From the NCBI GenBank assembly GCA_017995875.1, contig JAGOIB010000045.1, positions 4,856 through 14,024 on the forward strand: a stretch of 9,169 nucleotides of DNA, read 5' to 3'. The translations under genes were made by a program, and so were the position numbers. The notes under the pieces are model-generated. The model searched no databases. It was given only the letters and a program-made list of their open reading frames with translations, and was not told the DNA's origin. Below are positions 1-5,990 of this stretch, piece by piece. The stretch's first letter is position 1. Each line of letters begins with the position of its first letter. Source of the DNA: Saprospiraceae bacterium (GTDB taxonomy: Bacteria; Bacteroidota; Bacteroidia; Chitinophagales; Saprospiraceae).

Positions 1-34
1 CAAAACCGGATTCTCTTTTACTGATACCAAATCG

Positions 35-42
35 TATGTTTG
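35..42 (+). promoter_or_regulatory. candidate Bacteroidota-type -7 promoter box for the GT-C/TPR gene
   Basis: TATGTTTG matches the TAnnTTTG -7 consensus described for the Bacteroidota housekeeping sigma factor and ends 26 nt before the ATG at 69. No TTTG-like -33 element is visible about 19 nt upstream, where the sequence is pyrimidine-rich. One upstream reading frame stays open through this stretch, so the box could instead lie inside the end of a preceding gene. Confidence 0.35.
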
Positions 43-68
43 CTATACTCATTAAACCGATTCACTGA

Positions 69-1961
69 ATGACCAAAGACTCAGGAAAAAAGAAGGGAAA
101 CAGCAAGCCGGCCCGATCGAAAACCTTCGATTCACCCATATCGAATGTTTTCGGAAGTTCTCTTGCTCTCAAGGGTTTAGCCGCTATCCTGTTCCTGGGC
201 ATTATCATCTATTCCAATTCATTTGTAAGCACCTTTCATCTCGATGACATCAACAATATCCGGGATAATCAATCCATCCGGAGCCTGTCAAACATCAGGG
301 ACATGTGGGCGTTTAGCCAGACCCGGTTCCTGGCCCTCTATACTTTTGCCTGGAATTTTCACTACGGCCAACTCAATGAATGGGGTTACCACATGGTCAA
401 CCTCATCATTCATCTGATCAATGCCATCCTGGTCTATTGGCTTTCTTACCTGCTTTTATCTACACCTGTATTAAAAGACAATTTCATACCAAAAGACAAA
501 ACCATCTTTTCCCTTGCAGTTGCATTCTTATTCGTTTCGCATCCGCTGGCTACACAAAGCGTGACCTACATTGTCCAGCGCATGACGTCCATGTCAGCCA
601 TGTTTTATTTCCTTGGCTTGATTTTGTATTTACTTAGTCGTTTCACGGATAAAGGAAAAACAACAAAAACCAGGTTGCTTATCGGATGTGGGATTTCAGT
701 GCTACTCGCCTGCCTGACCAAAGAAACTGCCTTTACCTTTCCATTTGCCATTGTTCTGTTGGAAATTTTCTTTTTGCAATCCGGACAGCATGCCATTTCC
801 TTTAAAGACAGGAAAGTCTTACTGATTGGTGCAGCATTACTTGCATTGATTGCGTTGGGGTTTTTTAGTTATTCAGACTACTTGTTACATCCTCAATTTA
901 TGAATGGGAGTCCTGCGGATAAAGATATCACGTCAATGCATTATCTCTTCACGCAGTTCAGCGTCATTCTCAGATATATCCAGTTGCTGTTTGTACCGGT
1001 CAACCAGGTATTTGATTATAATTATAAACTGGTGACATCGTTTCTTGATCCCAGGGCATGGGTTAGTTTCATTGCACTGTTAGGATTGATCGCCCTTGCG
1101 ATTGTCCTGTTTAAAAAACATAGGATCATTTCTTTCGGAATATTTTGGTTCTTCCTGACACTGTCCATCGAATCCAGTATCATTCCGCTCCATGACCTGA
1201 TCTTTGAACACCGGACCTATCTGCCTTCTTTTGGATTTTTCTTCCTTTTGGTTTATTTGGTCTATTGGCTTACCTGGAAAAACCTAAAAACCATAGGCAT
1301 CTCTATAGTGGCACTGGTCATTTTGGTCAATTCAGTCCTGACCTATCTGCGCAACAATGTATGGAAGGATGAAATCACACTCACCACAGATAGCATAAAG
1401 AAATCACCGGGCAAGGCCAGGCCATATAATAATCGGGGGGATGCTTTAGTGGATCTGAAGAAATTTGAAGAGGCATATAAAGATTTTAACAAAGCAACTG
1501 AACTTGATCCATATGATTTTATGGCTTATTATAACCGGGGAAATTTGTATAAAATTCAAAAGAAATATGATCAGGCCATTGCGGATTACAATGCTGCGAT
1601 TAACCTCCAACATGATTTTGATAAAGCTTACAACAACCGGGGATCTGTATACAAGGAGATAAACCGGCTGGATGAAGCTTTAGCAGATTTTGACCAGGCC
1701 ATTTCTTTAAGCCCTAAATATCATATGGCCTACAATAACCGTGGATCCGTGTACATACTTCAAAAACAATACCAGCGTGCGATTGAGGATCTGGATCAGG
1801 CAATAGCCTTAAAGCGTGATTTCGCAGAGGCCTTTGGTAACCGCGGCATAGCAAAAATTTATATTGGAAATACAGATGGATGCCTTGATCTTAAAAGCGC
1901 CATGGATTTAGGATTTGCGCCTGCCGGTGAATTCTTACGAAAATACTGTTCAATCAAATAG
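69..1961 (+). CDS. GT-C-like multispan membrane glycosyltransferase with C-terminal TPR domain (TMTC-like)
   Basis: This 630-residue protein is a probable inner-membrane glycosyltransferase of GT-C architecture, acting at the periplasmic face with a polyprenyl-phosphate sugar donor. After a basic N-terminus, the first span (about 33-52) is followed by HLDD, with D59-D60 at the place where GT-C enzymes carry catalytic acidic residues. About eleven spans follow up to residue 425. Conserved-looking loops include HPLATQSVTYIVQR (from H158), KET (218-220) and FEHRTYLP (E380-H381-R382). Residues 450 to about 620 form five tetratricopeptide repeats with an exact 34-residue period, each starting with a YNNRG-like motif (Y453, 487, 521, 555, F589). 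Layout and motifs resemble eukaryotic TMTC O-mannosyltransferases and bacterial TPR-tailed relatives. Acceptor (protein or glycan) and sugar are unknown. The start is the first ATG in frame. No clear ribosome binding site is seen. The next gene encodes a plausible donor-forming enzyme. Confidence 0.87.
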   Translation: MTKDSGKKKGNSKPARSKTFDSPISNVFGSSLALKGLAAILFLGIIIYSNSFVSTFHLDDINNIRDNQSIRSLSNIRDMWAFSQTRFLALYTFAWNFHYGQLNEWGYHMVNLIIHLINAILVYWLSYLLLSTPVLKDNFIPKDKTIFSLAVAFLFVSHPLATQSVTYIVQRMTSMSAMFYFLGLILYLLSRFTDKGKTTKTRLLIGCGISVLLACLTKETAFTFPFAIVLLEIFFLQSGQHAISFKDRKVLLIGAALLALIALGFFSYSDYLLHPQFMNGSPADKDITSMHYLFTQFSVILRYIQLLFVPVNQVFDYNYKLVTSFLDPRAWVSFIALLGLIALAIVLFKKHRIISFGIFWFFLTLSIESSIIPLHDLIFEHRTYLPSFGFFFLLVYLVYWLTWKNLKTIGISIVALVILVNSVLTYLRNNVWKDEITLTTDSIKKSPGKARPYNNRGDALVDLKKFEEAYKDFNKATELDPYDFMAYYNRGNLYKIQKKYDQAIADYNAAINLQHDFDKAYNNRGSVYKEINRLDEALADFDQAISLSPKYHMAYNNRGSVYILQKQYQRAIEDLDQAIALKRDFAEAFGNRGIAKIYIGNTDGCLDLKSAMDLGFAPAGEFLRKYCSIK

Positions 1962-1993
1962 CATTGTCATTATAAAGCGCTTATATTGACCAT

Positions 1994-2001
1994 TATGTTT
2001 A
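1994..2001 (+). promoter_or_regulatory. weak candidate -7 box in the 59-bp gap before the DPM1-like gene
   Basis: TATGTTTA differs at one position from TAnnTTTG and ends 19 nt before the ATG at 2021. No -33 element fits. The 8-bp palindrome AAGCGCTT lies just upstream, at about 1974-1981. The gap has no terminator-like hairpin followed by T residues, so this gene may equally be read through from gene 1. Confidence 0.2.
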
Positions 2002-2020
2002 TGCTGCAGGATTAAAAGAT

Positions 2021-2902
2021 ATGAATGAAAAACCATTGCTAACGATTGTCATGCCGGCATACAATGAAGCCGATAACCTGGTGGTGATCCTTCCACCATT
2101 GCTTGAATTGTGTCGTCAGCGAAATTGGAAAATCATTCTGGTGAATGACGGCTCTGCAGACAAGACGAAAGAAACTGTATTGCCTTTTGAAGGAACTGAC
2201 TATTTCATCGCCCTACATCATAAATTGAATAAAGGCTATGGTGCTGCGATCAAGACAGGTATCCAGGCCTGTGATACGTCGTATGTAATTACCATCGATG
2301 CAGATGGTCAACATACCATTACTGATATCGAAAAACTCTTCAACTGCCTCCAACGAAATGATGCGGATATGGTAGTCGGATCCAGAAGAGGTCGTAAATC
2401 CGAAAGCGTCTCACGCGGCATCGGTAAATCCATCATACGTACCATCGCACAAATGCTGATGCAGGTGCCGATCTATGATATCAATTCCGGGATGAAGATT
2501 TATCTGACCGCACTCGCCCGAAAATATATTCACCTGGCACCGGACACGATGGCCTTCAGCGATATTATTACGTTAGTGTTTATCAACAACCGTCATCTCG
2601 TCCTCGAAGAACCCATCACAATCTCCAGTCGGTTAAAAGGGAAAAGTACAATTGGAATGCAGACAGCATTTCAAACTGTCATGGAAATCGTCAATATCCT
2701 GGTGTTGTTTAATCCGATGAAGATCTTTTTACCGATCTCCGTGTTAACGTTTATCGTTACCCTGGTATGGGGATTACCGTTGGTACTTGAGGGTCGCGGT
2801 ATTAGCACAGGAACGCTATTGGGTGTTGTAGCGACCATGATTTTCTTTTTCCTCGGGCTCATCACAGAACAACTTTCGCAGATACGCAGAAATCAAAAAT
2901 AG
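2021..2902 (+). CDS. DPM1/GtrB-like GT2 glycosyltransferase with two C-terminal membrane spans
   Basis: This 293-residue protein probably transfers a sugar from a nucleotide donor to a polyprenyl phosphate, giving a membrane-linked donor. The GT-A domain shows PAYNEADN (12-19), VNDGSADKT (41-49), the metal-binding DADGQH (D93, D95) and VGSRRG (119-124). It also shows DINSGMKIY (153-161) and R204-x-x-G207-x-S209, which matches the RxxGxSK motif of dolichyl-phosphate mannose synthase-like enzymes. Two hydrophobic spans (about 232-256 and 262-285) end the protein, as in GtrB-type anchored members. The family assignment is firm; the sugar is not determined. A CAGGA sequence 10-14 nt before the ATG is a modest ribosome binding site. 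Its place 59 bp after a GT-C enzyme suggests it supplies that enzyme's donor. No small GtrA-type flippase gene is visible nearby. Confidence 0.9.
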   Translation: MNEKPLLTIVMPAYNEADNLVVILPPLLELCRQRNWKIILVNDGSADKTKETVLPFEGTDYFIALHHKLNKGYGAAIKTGIQACDTSYVITIDADGQHTITDIEKLFNCLQRNDADMVVGSRRGRKSESVSRGIGKSIIRTIAQMLMQVPIYDINSGMKIYLTALARKYIHLAPDTMAFSDIITLVFINNRHLVLEEPITISSRLKGKSTIGMQTAFQTVMEIVNILVLFNPMKIFLPISVLTFIVTLVWGLPLVLEGRGISTGTLLGVVATMIFFFLGLITEQLSQIRRNQK

Positions 2903-2909
2903 GATTTCC

Positions 2910-2945
2910 ATGATTCCTAAAAGCAATTTGCATCTGATGCTATGA
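2910..2945 (+). promoter_or_regulatory. possible 11-codon leader ORF coupled to the next GT2 gene
   Basis: An ATG at 2910 opens a frame reading MIPKSNLHLML, which stops at TGA 2943-2945. That stop overlaps the ATG of the next gene (2942) in an ATGA. AGGA at 2901-2904, overlapping the TAG stop of the previous gene, lies 5 nt before this ATG and is a better ribosome binding site than anything before 2942. Ribosomes could load here and restart at 2942. An ORF this short can arise by chance, so this is a hypothesis only. Confidence 0.22.
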
Positions 2946-3937
2946 CGCCACTACCATTTGTCTCCATTATCATCCCTGCGAAAAATGAAGAGAAGCTCTT
3001 ACGTGGTTGTATCAGCAGTCTGCATCAACTTGATTATCCTAAGGAGAAGATTGAAATTATCATAGTTGATGGACTCTCTTCAGATAATACCGCTGGCGTT
3101 GCCCTCGAGATGGGCGCGAAGGTCATCAGAAATGTAAAACAAACGGTCTCTCCGGGAAGGAATGTTGGATTTGAAAATGCTAAAGGAGATTTAATTGCCT
3201 TTACAGATGCCGATTGTATCGTTGATCCCCGTTGGCTTTCCAATTGTATAAAATATTTCGAAAACGATCCTGCTGTGGCTTGTGCAGGGGGCCCGAATCT
3301 CACACCTTCTGATGAAAGTAATTTTGGAAAAGCTGTAGGCTTTGTTTTTGACCAACCCGTATTTGCAGCAGGCTCCATTCATGCCAGGGTGCTTGATGAA
3401 GTGAAAGAGGTAAGTAGTATTCCGGGTTGCAATGCGATCTACAGGCAATCCGTTCTTGCGCAAGTGATGCCTTTGGATGAAAGTATGCTGACAGGTGATG
3501 ATACGTTATTAAACCGTAAGATCCTTGACTTAGGTTGCAGGCTATTGTATACTCCGGATGTAATCGTGTTTCATTATCGGCGCCCTACTCCCCGAACACT
3601 CTGGAGGCAATTCTACCGCTATGCCATTGGCCGTTTACAGGTGGGCAAAAAAGACAAGCGCCTACTCAACATAGCTCATGTGTTTATCGGACTCAGTCTC
3701 CCTGTCGGCCTATTGGCCGTTTTGCTGTTGGTATGGAGCAAAAGTTTTTTTGTATTGGCCTGCATCATGATGCTCGCATTTCTGTTTCTCTTTTATTACT
3801 CCATCAAAGGAATGATAAAATGGAAATCACCGGGTGTTGGCTTACAAATACCACTCGTGATCATGATTATCATGATAGCATGGTCATTTGGGTTTATGAG
3901 GGAGTTGATATTTCCAATTAGGAGATTAGGGGGTTAG
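2942..3937 (+). CDS. membrane-anchored GT2 family glycosyltransferase
   Basis: This 331-residue protein is a probable polysaccharide-assembly glycosyltransferase with its catalytic domain in the cytoplasm. The GT-A fold motifs run in order: IIPAKNEE (10-17), IIVDGLSSDNT (40-50), the metal-binding TDADC (D89, D91), PGCNAIYR (161-168), TGDDTLL (184-190, candidate catalytic D186/D187) and WRQFYRYAIGR (221-231), which resembles the QxxRW-type acceptor/product motif. About three membrane spans follow (243-264, 268-287, 302-321). This layout resembles ExoA-like membrane GT2 enzymes; donor and acceptor cannot be told. There is no clear ribosome binding site before the ATG, but a tiny ORF ends on it in an ATGA overlap. 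The last six residues (IRRLGG) and the TAG stop are encoded by the TTAG-rich repeat that begins at 3918, so the tail may have been altered by the repeat. Confidence 0.88.
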   Translation: MTPLPFVSIIIPAKNEEKLLRGCISSLHQLDYPKEKIEIIIVDGLSSDNTAGVALEMGAKVIRNVKQTVSPGRNVGFENAKGDLIAFTDADCIVDPRWLSNCIKYFENDPAVACAGGPNLTPSDESNFGKAVGFVFDQPVFAAGSIHARVLDEVKEVSSIPGCNAIYRQSVLAQVMPLDESMLTGDDTLLNRKILDLGCRLLYTPDVIVFHYRRPTPRTLWRQFYRYAIGRLQVGKKDKRLLNIAHVFIGLSLPVGLLAVLLLVWSKSFFVLACIMMLAFLFLFYYSIKGMIKWKSPGVGLQIPLVIMIIMIAWSFGFMRELIFPIRRLGG

Positions 3938-3978
3938 TAGGTTAATGGTTAGGAGATTAGAAGGTTAGGGTTTAGTTG
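3918..3978. repeat. C-free TTAG-rich direct repeat, two copies with 31-bp period
   Basis: TTAGGAGATTAG occurs at 3918-3929 and again at 3949-3960. The first 20 bases of the two copies agree at 18 positions; similarity then fades into shorter GGTTAG/GGTTTAG units. The plus strand has no C from 3916 to 3981. The repeat covers the last codons of the plus-strand GT2 gene, the 27-bp gap and the last codons of the minus-strand GT4 gene. Each gene stops inside the equivalent GGTTAG unit: TAG at 3935-3937 on plus, and TAA on minus from 3967-3965. No inverted-repeat terminator is seen between the two genes. Confidence 0.85.
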
Positions 3979-5026
3979 ATACTAAACGCTCAAACAGCAT
4001 TTCATACTCCTCCCCCATCCGCTCCTCCGAATAACTTGTGATTGCTTTTTGATATGCCTTTTTGGGCTTTTCATTATCAAGCCATGCTTCAAGTATAGCC
4101 TGATCAATAGTCAATTCATCGTGACTATCAAAAAAAGTTACTTCGTCGTCTGTAAAGGCTTCACGGAAGGAAGGGATGTCCGCACAAACTATTTTCTTTC
4201 GATAACCTGCTGCTTCGATCAGGGAAAGACTAAATCCTTCACTCATCGAAGGATGCGCACTGATATCCAACAACTCATTATAAGCATGAGCCTGCGGAAT
4301 ATATCCTAAAAACTTTACCCTGTCTTGTAGATTATGTTTAGCGACCAATTCCTCAAGTTGTTTTCTTTGAGGTCCATCGCCCAATATCATCAAGCCACCA
4401 GACTCCACTCTACTGAGATGCCGGATTAAGATATCAATTCGCTTTCTGGAAATAAGTGCTGCAATCGACCCAAGACAATACGTATAGTTTTTACGGATCT
4501 CATCTGCCAGTAGACGATGTTGAGGTAAAATGACGCCAGGGTCTTGTACAATGTTTTTCCCGTTGTATATTCTGCTAAGCGACGATTGAGGTAAGAGCGC
4601 ACGATAATATTGTACTGCATCATCGGTAAGCACTACCACGTGATCCATTCCTTTCCATGCCATCACCCATGTCCATCCAACGGTCGAAGAGACAACCTGG
4701 TTATAAAGCATTTTTAACTCCGGAAAAACATAATTATGAATTGTGCTCACAGCTTTTGCACGACTGTGTCGGGACTTTCTTAGTGAAACAAATGCATCAG
4801 GAAGGAAACCATGGCTATGAACAATATCATACGTATCCCAGTCCATGCGGCTGAAAAAATTGATTTTTACAAAAACAATCCCTTCGGCTTGCCACAAGCC
4901 TAATGTTCCTTTGAAATAATAAACTGTAACCGTATATCCTGCCCTGACAAGCTGAACCGCCACCGCAATTGCAACCTGGACAGGTGCAAGATCACGGAGG
5001 GAAGGGACAATAACGGCGATTTTCAT
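3965..5026 (-). CDS. GT4-type (GT-B fold) glycosyltransferase
   Basis: This 353-residue protein is a probable retaining, nucleotide-sugar-dependent glycosyltransferase acting in the cytoplasm on the lipid-linked glycan. The N-terminal domain starts MKIAVIVPSL and carries IVHSHGF (68-74) and STIHNY (94-99). The C-terminal nucleotide-binding domain shows IYNGKN (153-158, the place of the usual IPNGID), LGSIAALISRKR (185-196), MILGDGPQR (213-221), VKFLGY (237-242) and HPSMSEGFSLSLIEA. The last gives the GT4 EX7E signature (E263, E271). No membrane span or signal peptide is seen. Length is near the lower end for the family but all core motifs are present. It is the only minus-strand gene, convergent with the upstream GT2 and divergent from the Wzm/Wzt operon, so it is transcribed alone. 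Its stop lies in the TTAG repeat. Sugar specificity is unknown. Confidence 0.9.
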   Translation of the reverse strand: MKIAVIVPSLRDLAPVQVAIAVAVQLVRAGYTVTVYYFKGTLGLWQAEGIVFVKINFFSRMDWDTYDIVHSHGFLPDAFVSLRKSRHSRAKAVSTIHNYVFPELKMLYNQVVSSTVGWTWVMAWKGMDHVVVLTDDAVQYYRALLPQSSLSRIYNGKNIVQDPGVILPQHRLLADEIRKNYTYCLGSIAALISRKRIDILIRHLSRVESGGLMILGDGPQRKQLEELVAKHNLQDRVKFLGYIPQAHAYNELLDISAHPSMSEGFSLSLIEAAGYRKKIVCADIPSFREAFTDDEVTFFDSHDELTIDQAILEAWLDNEKPKKAYQKAITSYSEERMGEEYEMLFERLVSTKP

Positions 5027-5053
5027 GCAGGTATTTATGAATTAAAATCCATC

Positions 5054-5061
5054 CAAATGTA
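5054..5061 (-). promoter_or_regulatory. candidate -7 box for the GT4 gene
   Basis: On the minus strand this reads TACATTTG, a full match to TAnnTTTG, and ends 27 nt before the GT4 start codon at 5026. No TTTG is seen about 19 nt further upstream. As the leader of a gene transcribed alone, this spacer must hold a promoter, which raises the odds that the box is real. Confidence 0.45.
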
Positions 5062-5090
5062 GATTAAATTTTCGCCTATCATTTACTTGT

Positions 5091-5098
5091 TATATTGG
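5091..5098 (+). promoter_or_regulatory. candidate -7 box for the GT2-wzm-wzt-DegT operon
   Basis: TATATTGG differs at one position from TAnnTTTG and ends 29 nt before the chosen ATG at 5128. An AT-rich ATTTT run near 5067-5071 sits where a -33 element would be but is a poor match. The divergent spacer 5027-5127 must serve both directions, so an operon promoter is expected here. Confidence 0.3.
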
Positions 5099-5127
5099 GC
5101 TCTATATTACCTCTATGCACCAGGCCT

Positions 5128-5982
5128 ATGGACCTCTTACCAGATGTTTCGGTCATCATTACCATGTACAATTCGGAGTCCTTTGTGGAACACGCCATTC
5201 AATCCGTTTTGCAACAGGATCCACACGGATTGAACATTGAACTCATCGTGGTCGATGATGGCAGTACAGATGCATCTTGCCAGGTGGTAAAAAATATGCA
5301 ACATCAGGCTATCCGCTTGATTTCATTGCCTGTAAACGGCGGACAGGCACTTGCTCGCAATGAAGGCTTGAAGGAAGCAAAAGGACAATGGATCCAATTT
5401 TTGGATAGTGATGATCGAATAGGACATGACCTGTATCGCAAATTTGAAAAAACGCTTCGGCCCGACATCAACTGCTATCTGTTTTCTTTTATTCGGGAAT
5501 CCACAACAAAGAATTTACAACAAACCATCACCTCGATAAAAGATAAAAGAGCGTTTGGACATTTTGGTGGGACTGCATCCAATAAGTTTATACGTAAGGA
5601 CATATGCCTCCCCTTTAAACCCTTTCGCTATTCTGATATTTGTTTCACCGTCGACATGATGAATGAATCCACACTCAACATGGCCCTGATTCCGGATGCG
5701 TATTATTTGTATAACAAGAAAAACGAACATTCCGTTACAACCCATTTCAACAAATTCGAATTTCAACGCATGTTCAACTATCTCCGCGGTCAAATTGATA
5801 AAAGTGATAGATGGACCCGGATGTATATCCTTGAAATGGGGGTTGCCTTTTTATTTGACCGAAATATCCCAATAACTGTCAGCGCGGGAAAAGCTTTTCT
5901 TTCGATCCTCAGATTATACAGCTATCTTCCCGCAGTAATCTTGAATCAAAACCGGCATTTCATAAAGAATGAAAGCCTGTAA
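5128..5982 (+). CDS. soluble GT2 family glycosyltransferase
   Basis: This protein has 284 residues from the ATG at 5128, which has AGG 4-6 nt upstream. The frame could be extended to a TTG at 5095, but that adds residues before the natural GT-A start and leaves no room for a promoter, so I reject it. The GT-A motifs are SVIITMYNSE (8-17), VVDDGSTD (41-48), ARNEGLKEAKG (76-86) and the metal-binding FLDSDD (91-96). SNKFIRKD (151-158) and YSDICF (168-173) follow; D170 is the likely catalytic base, with serine where many relatives have glutamate (ED). No membrane span is seen. It probably adds one sugar to the lipid-linked glycan in the cytoplasm. As first gene of the exporter operon, 8 nt before wzm, it likely acts on the chain exported by that transporter. 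Donor and linkage cannot be told. Confidence 0.87.
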   Translation: MDLLPDVSVIITMYNSESFVEHAIQSVLQQDPHGLNIELIVVDDGSTDASCQVVKNMQHQAIRLISLPVNGGQALARNEGLKEAKGQWIQFLDSDDRIGHDLYRKFEKTLRPDINCYLFSFIRESTTKNLQQTITSIKDKRAFGHFGGTASNKFIRKDICLPFKPFRYSDICFTVDMMNESTLNMALIPDAYYLYNKKNEHSVTTHFNKFEFQRMFNYLRGQIDKSDRWTRMYILEMGVAFLFDRNIPITVSAGKAFLSILRLYSYLPAVILNQNRHFIKNESL

Positions 5983-5990
5983 CCATCCGT

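Noticed and set aside
1974..1981. AAGCGCTT palindrome as operator or terminator
   Set aside because: It is only 8 bp, with no extended arms and no T-run after it, so it supports no regulatory call.
3034..3463. Two overlapping minus-strand ORFs (114 and 90 codons) opposite the membrane GT2 gene
   Set aside because: Both mirror a gene with clear GT2 motifs, lack family motifs and overlap each other.
3535..3921. 128-codon plus-strand ORF within the membrane GT2 gene
   Set aside because: It is a +1 frame shadow of the true coding frame; the GT2 frame stays intact with membrane spans to its stop, so there is no frameshift.
3918..3978. Telomere-like TTAGGG repeat
   Set aside because: Only isolated TTAGGG matches occur within a longer irregular 31-bp repeat, and the region lies between two bacterial genes rather than at a replicon end.
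3918..3978. CRISPR array
   Set aside because: There are only two degenerate copies, with no distinct spacers and no cas genes nearby.
5095..5127. TTG-initiated N-terminal extension of the GT2 gene
   Set aside because: It adds 11 residues before the usual GT-A start, overlaps the probable promoter, and an ATG with AGG upstream exists at 5128.
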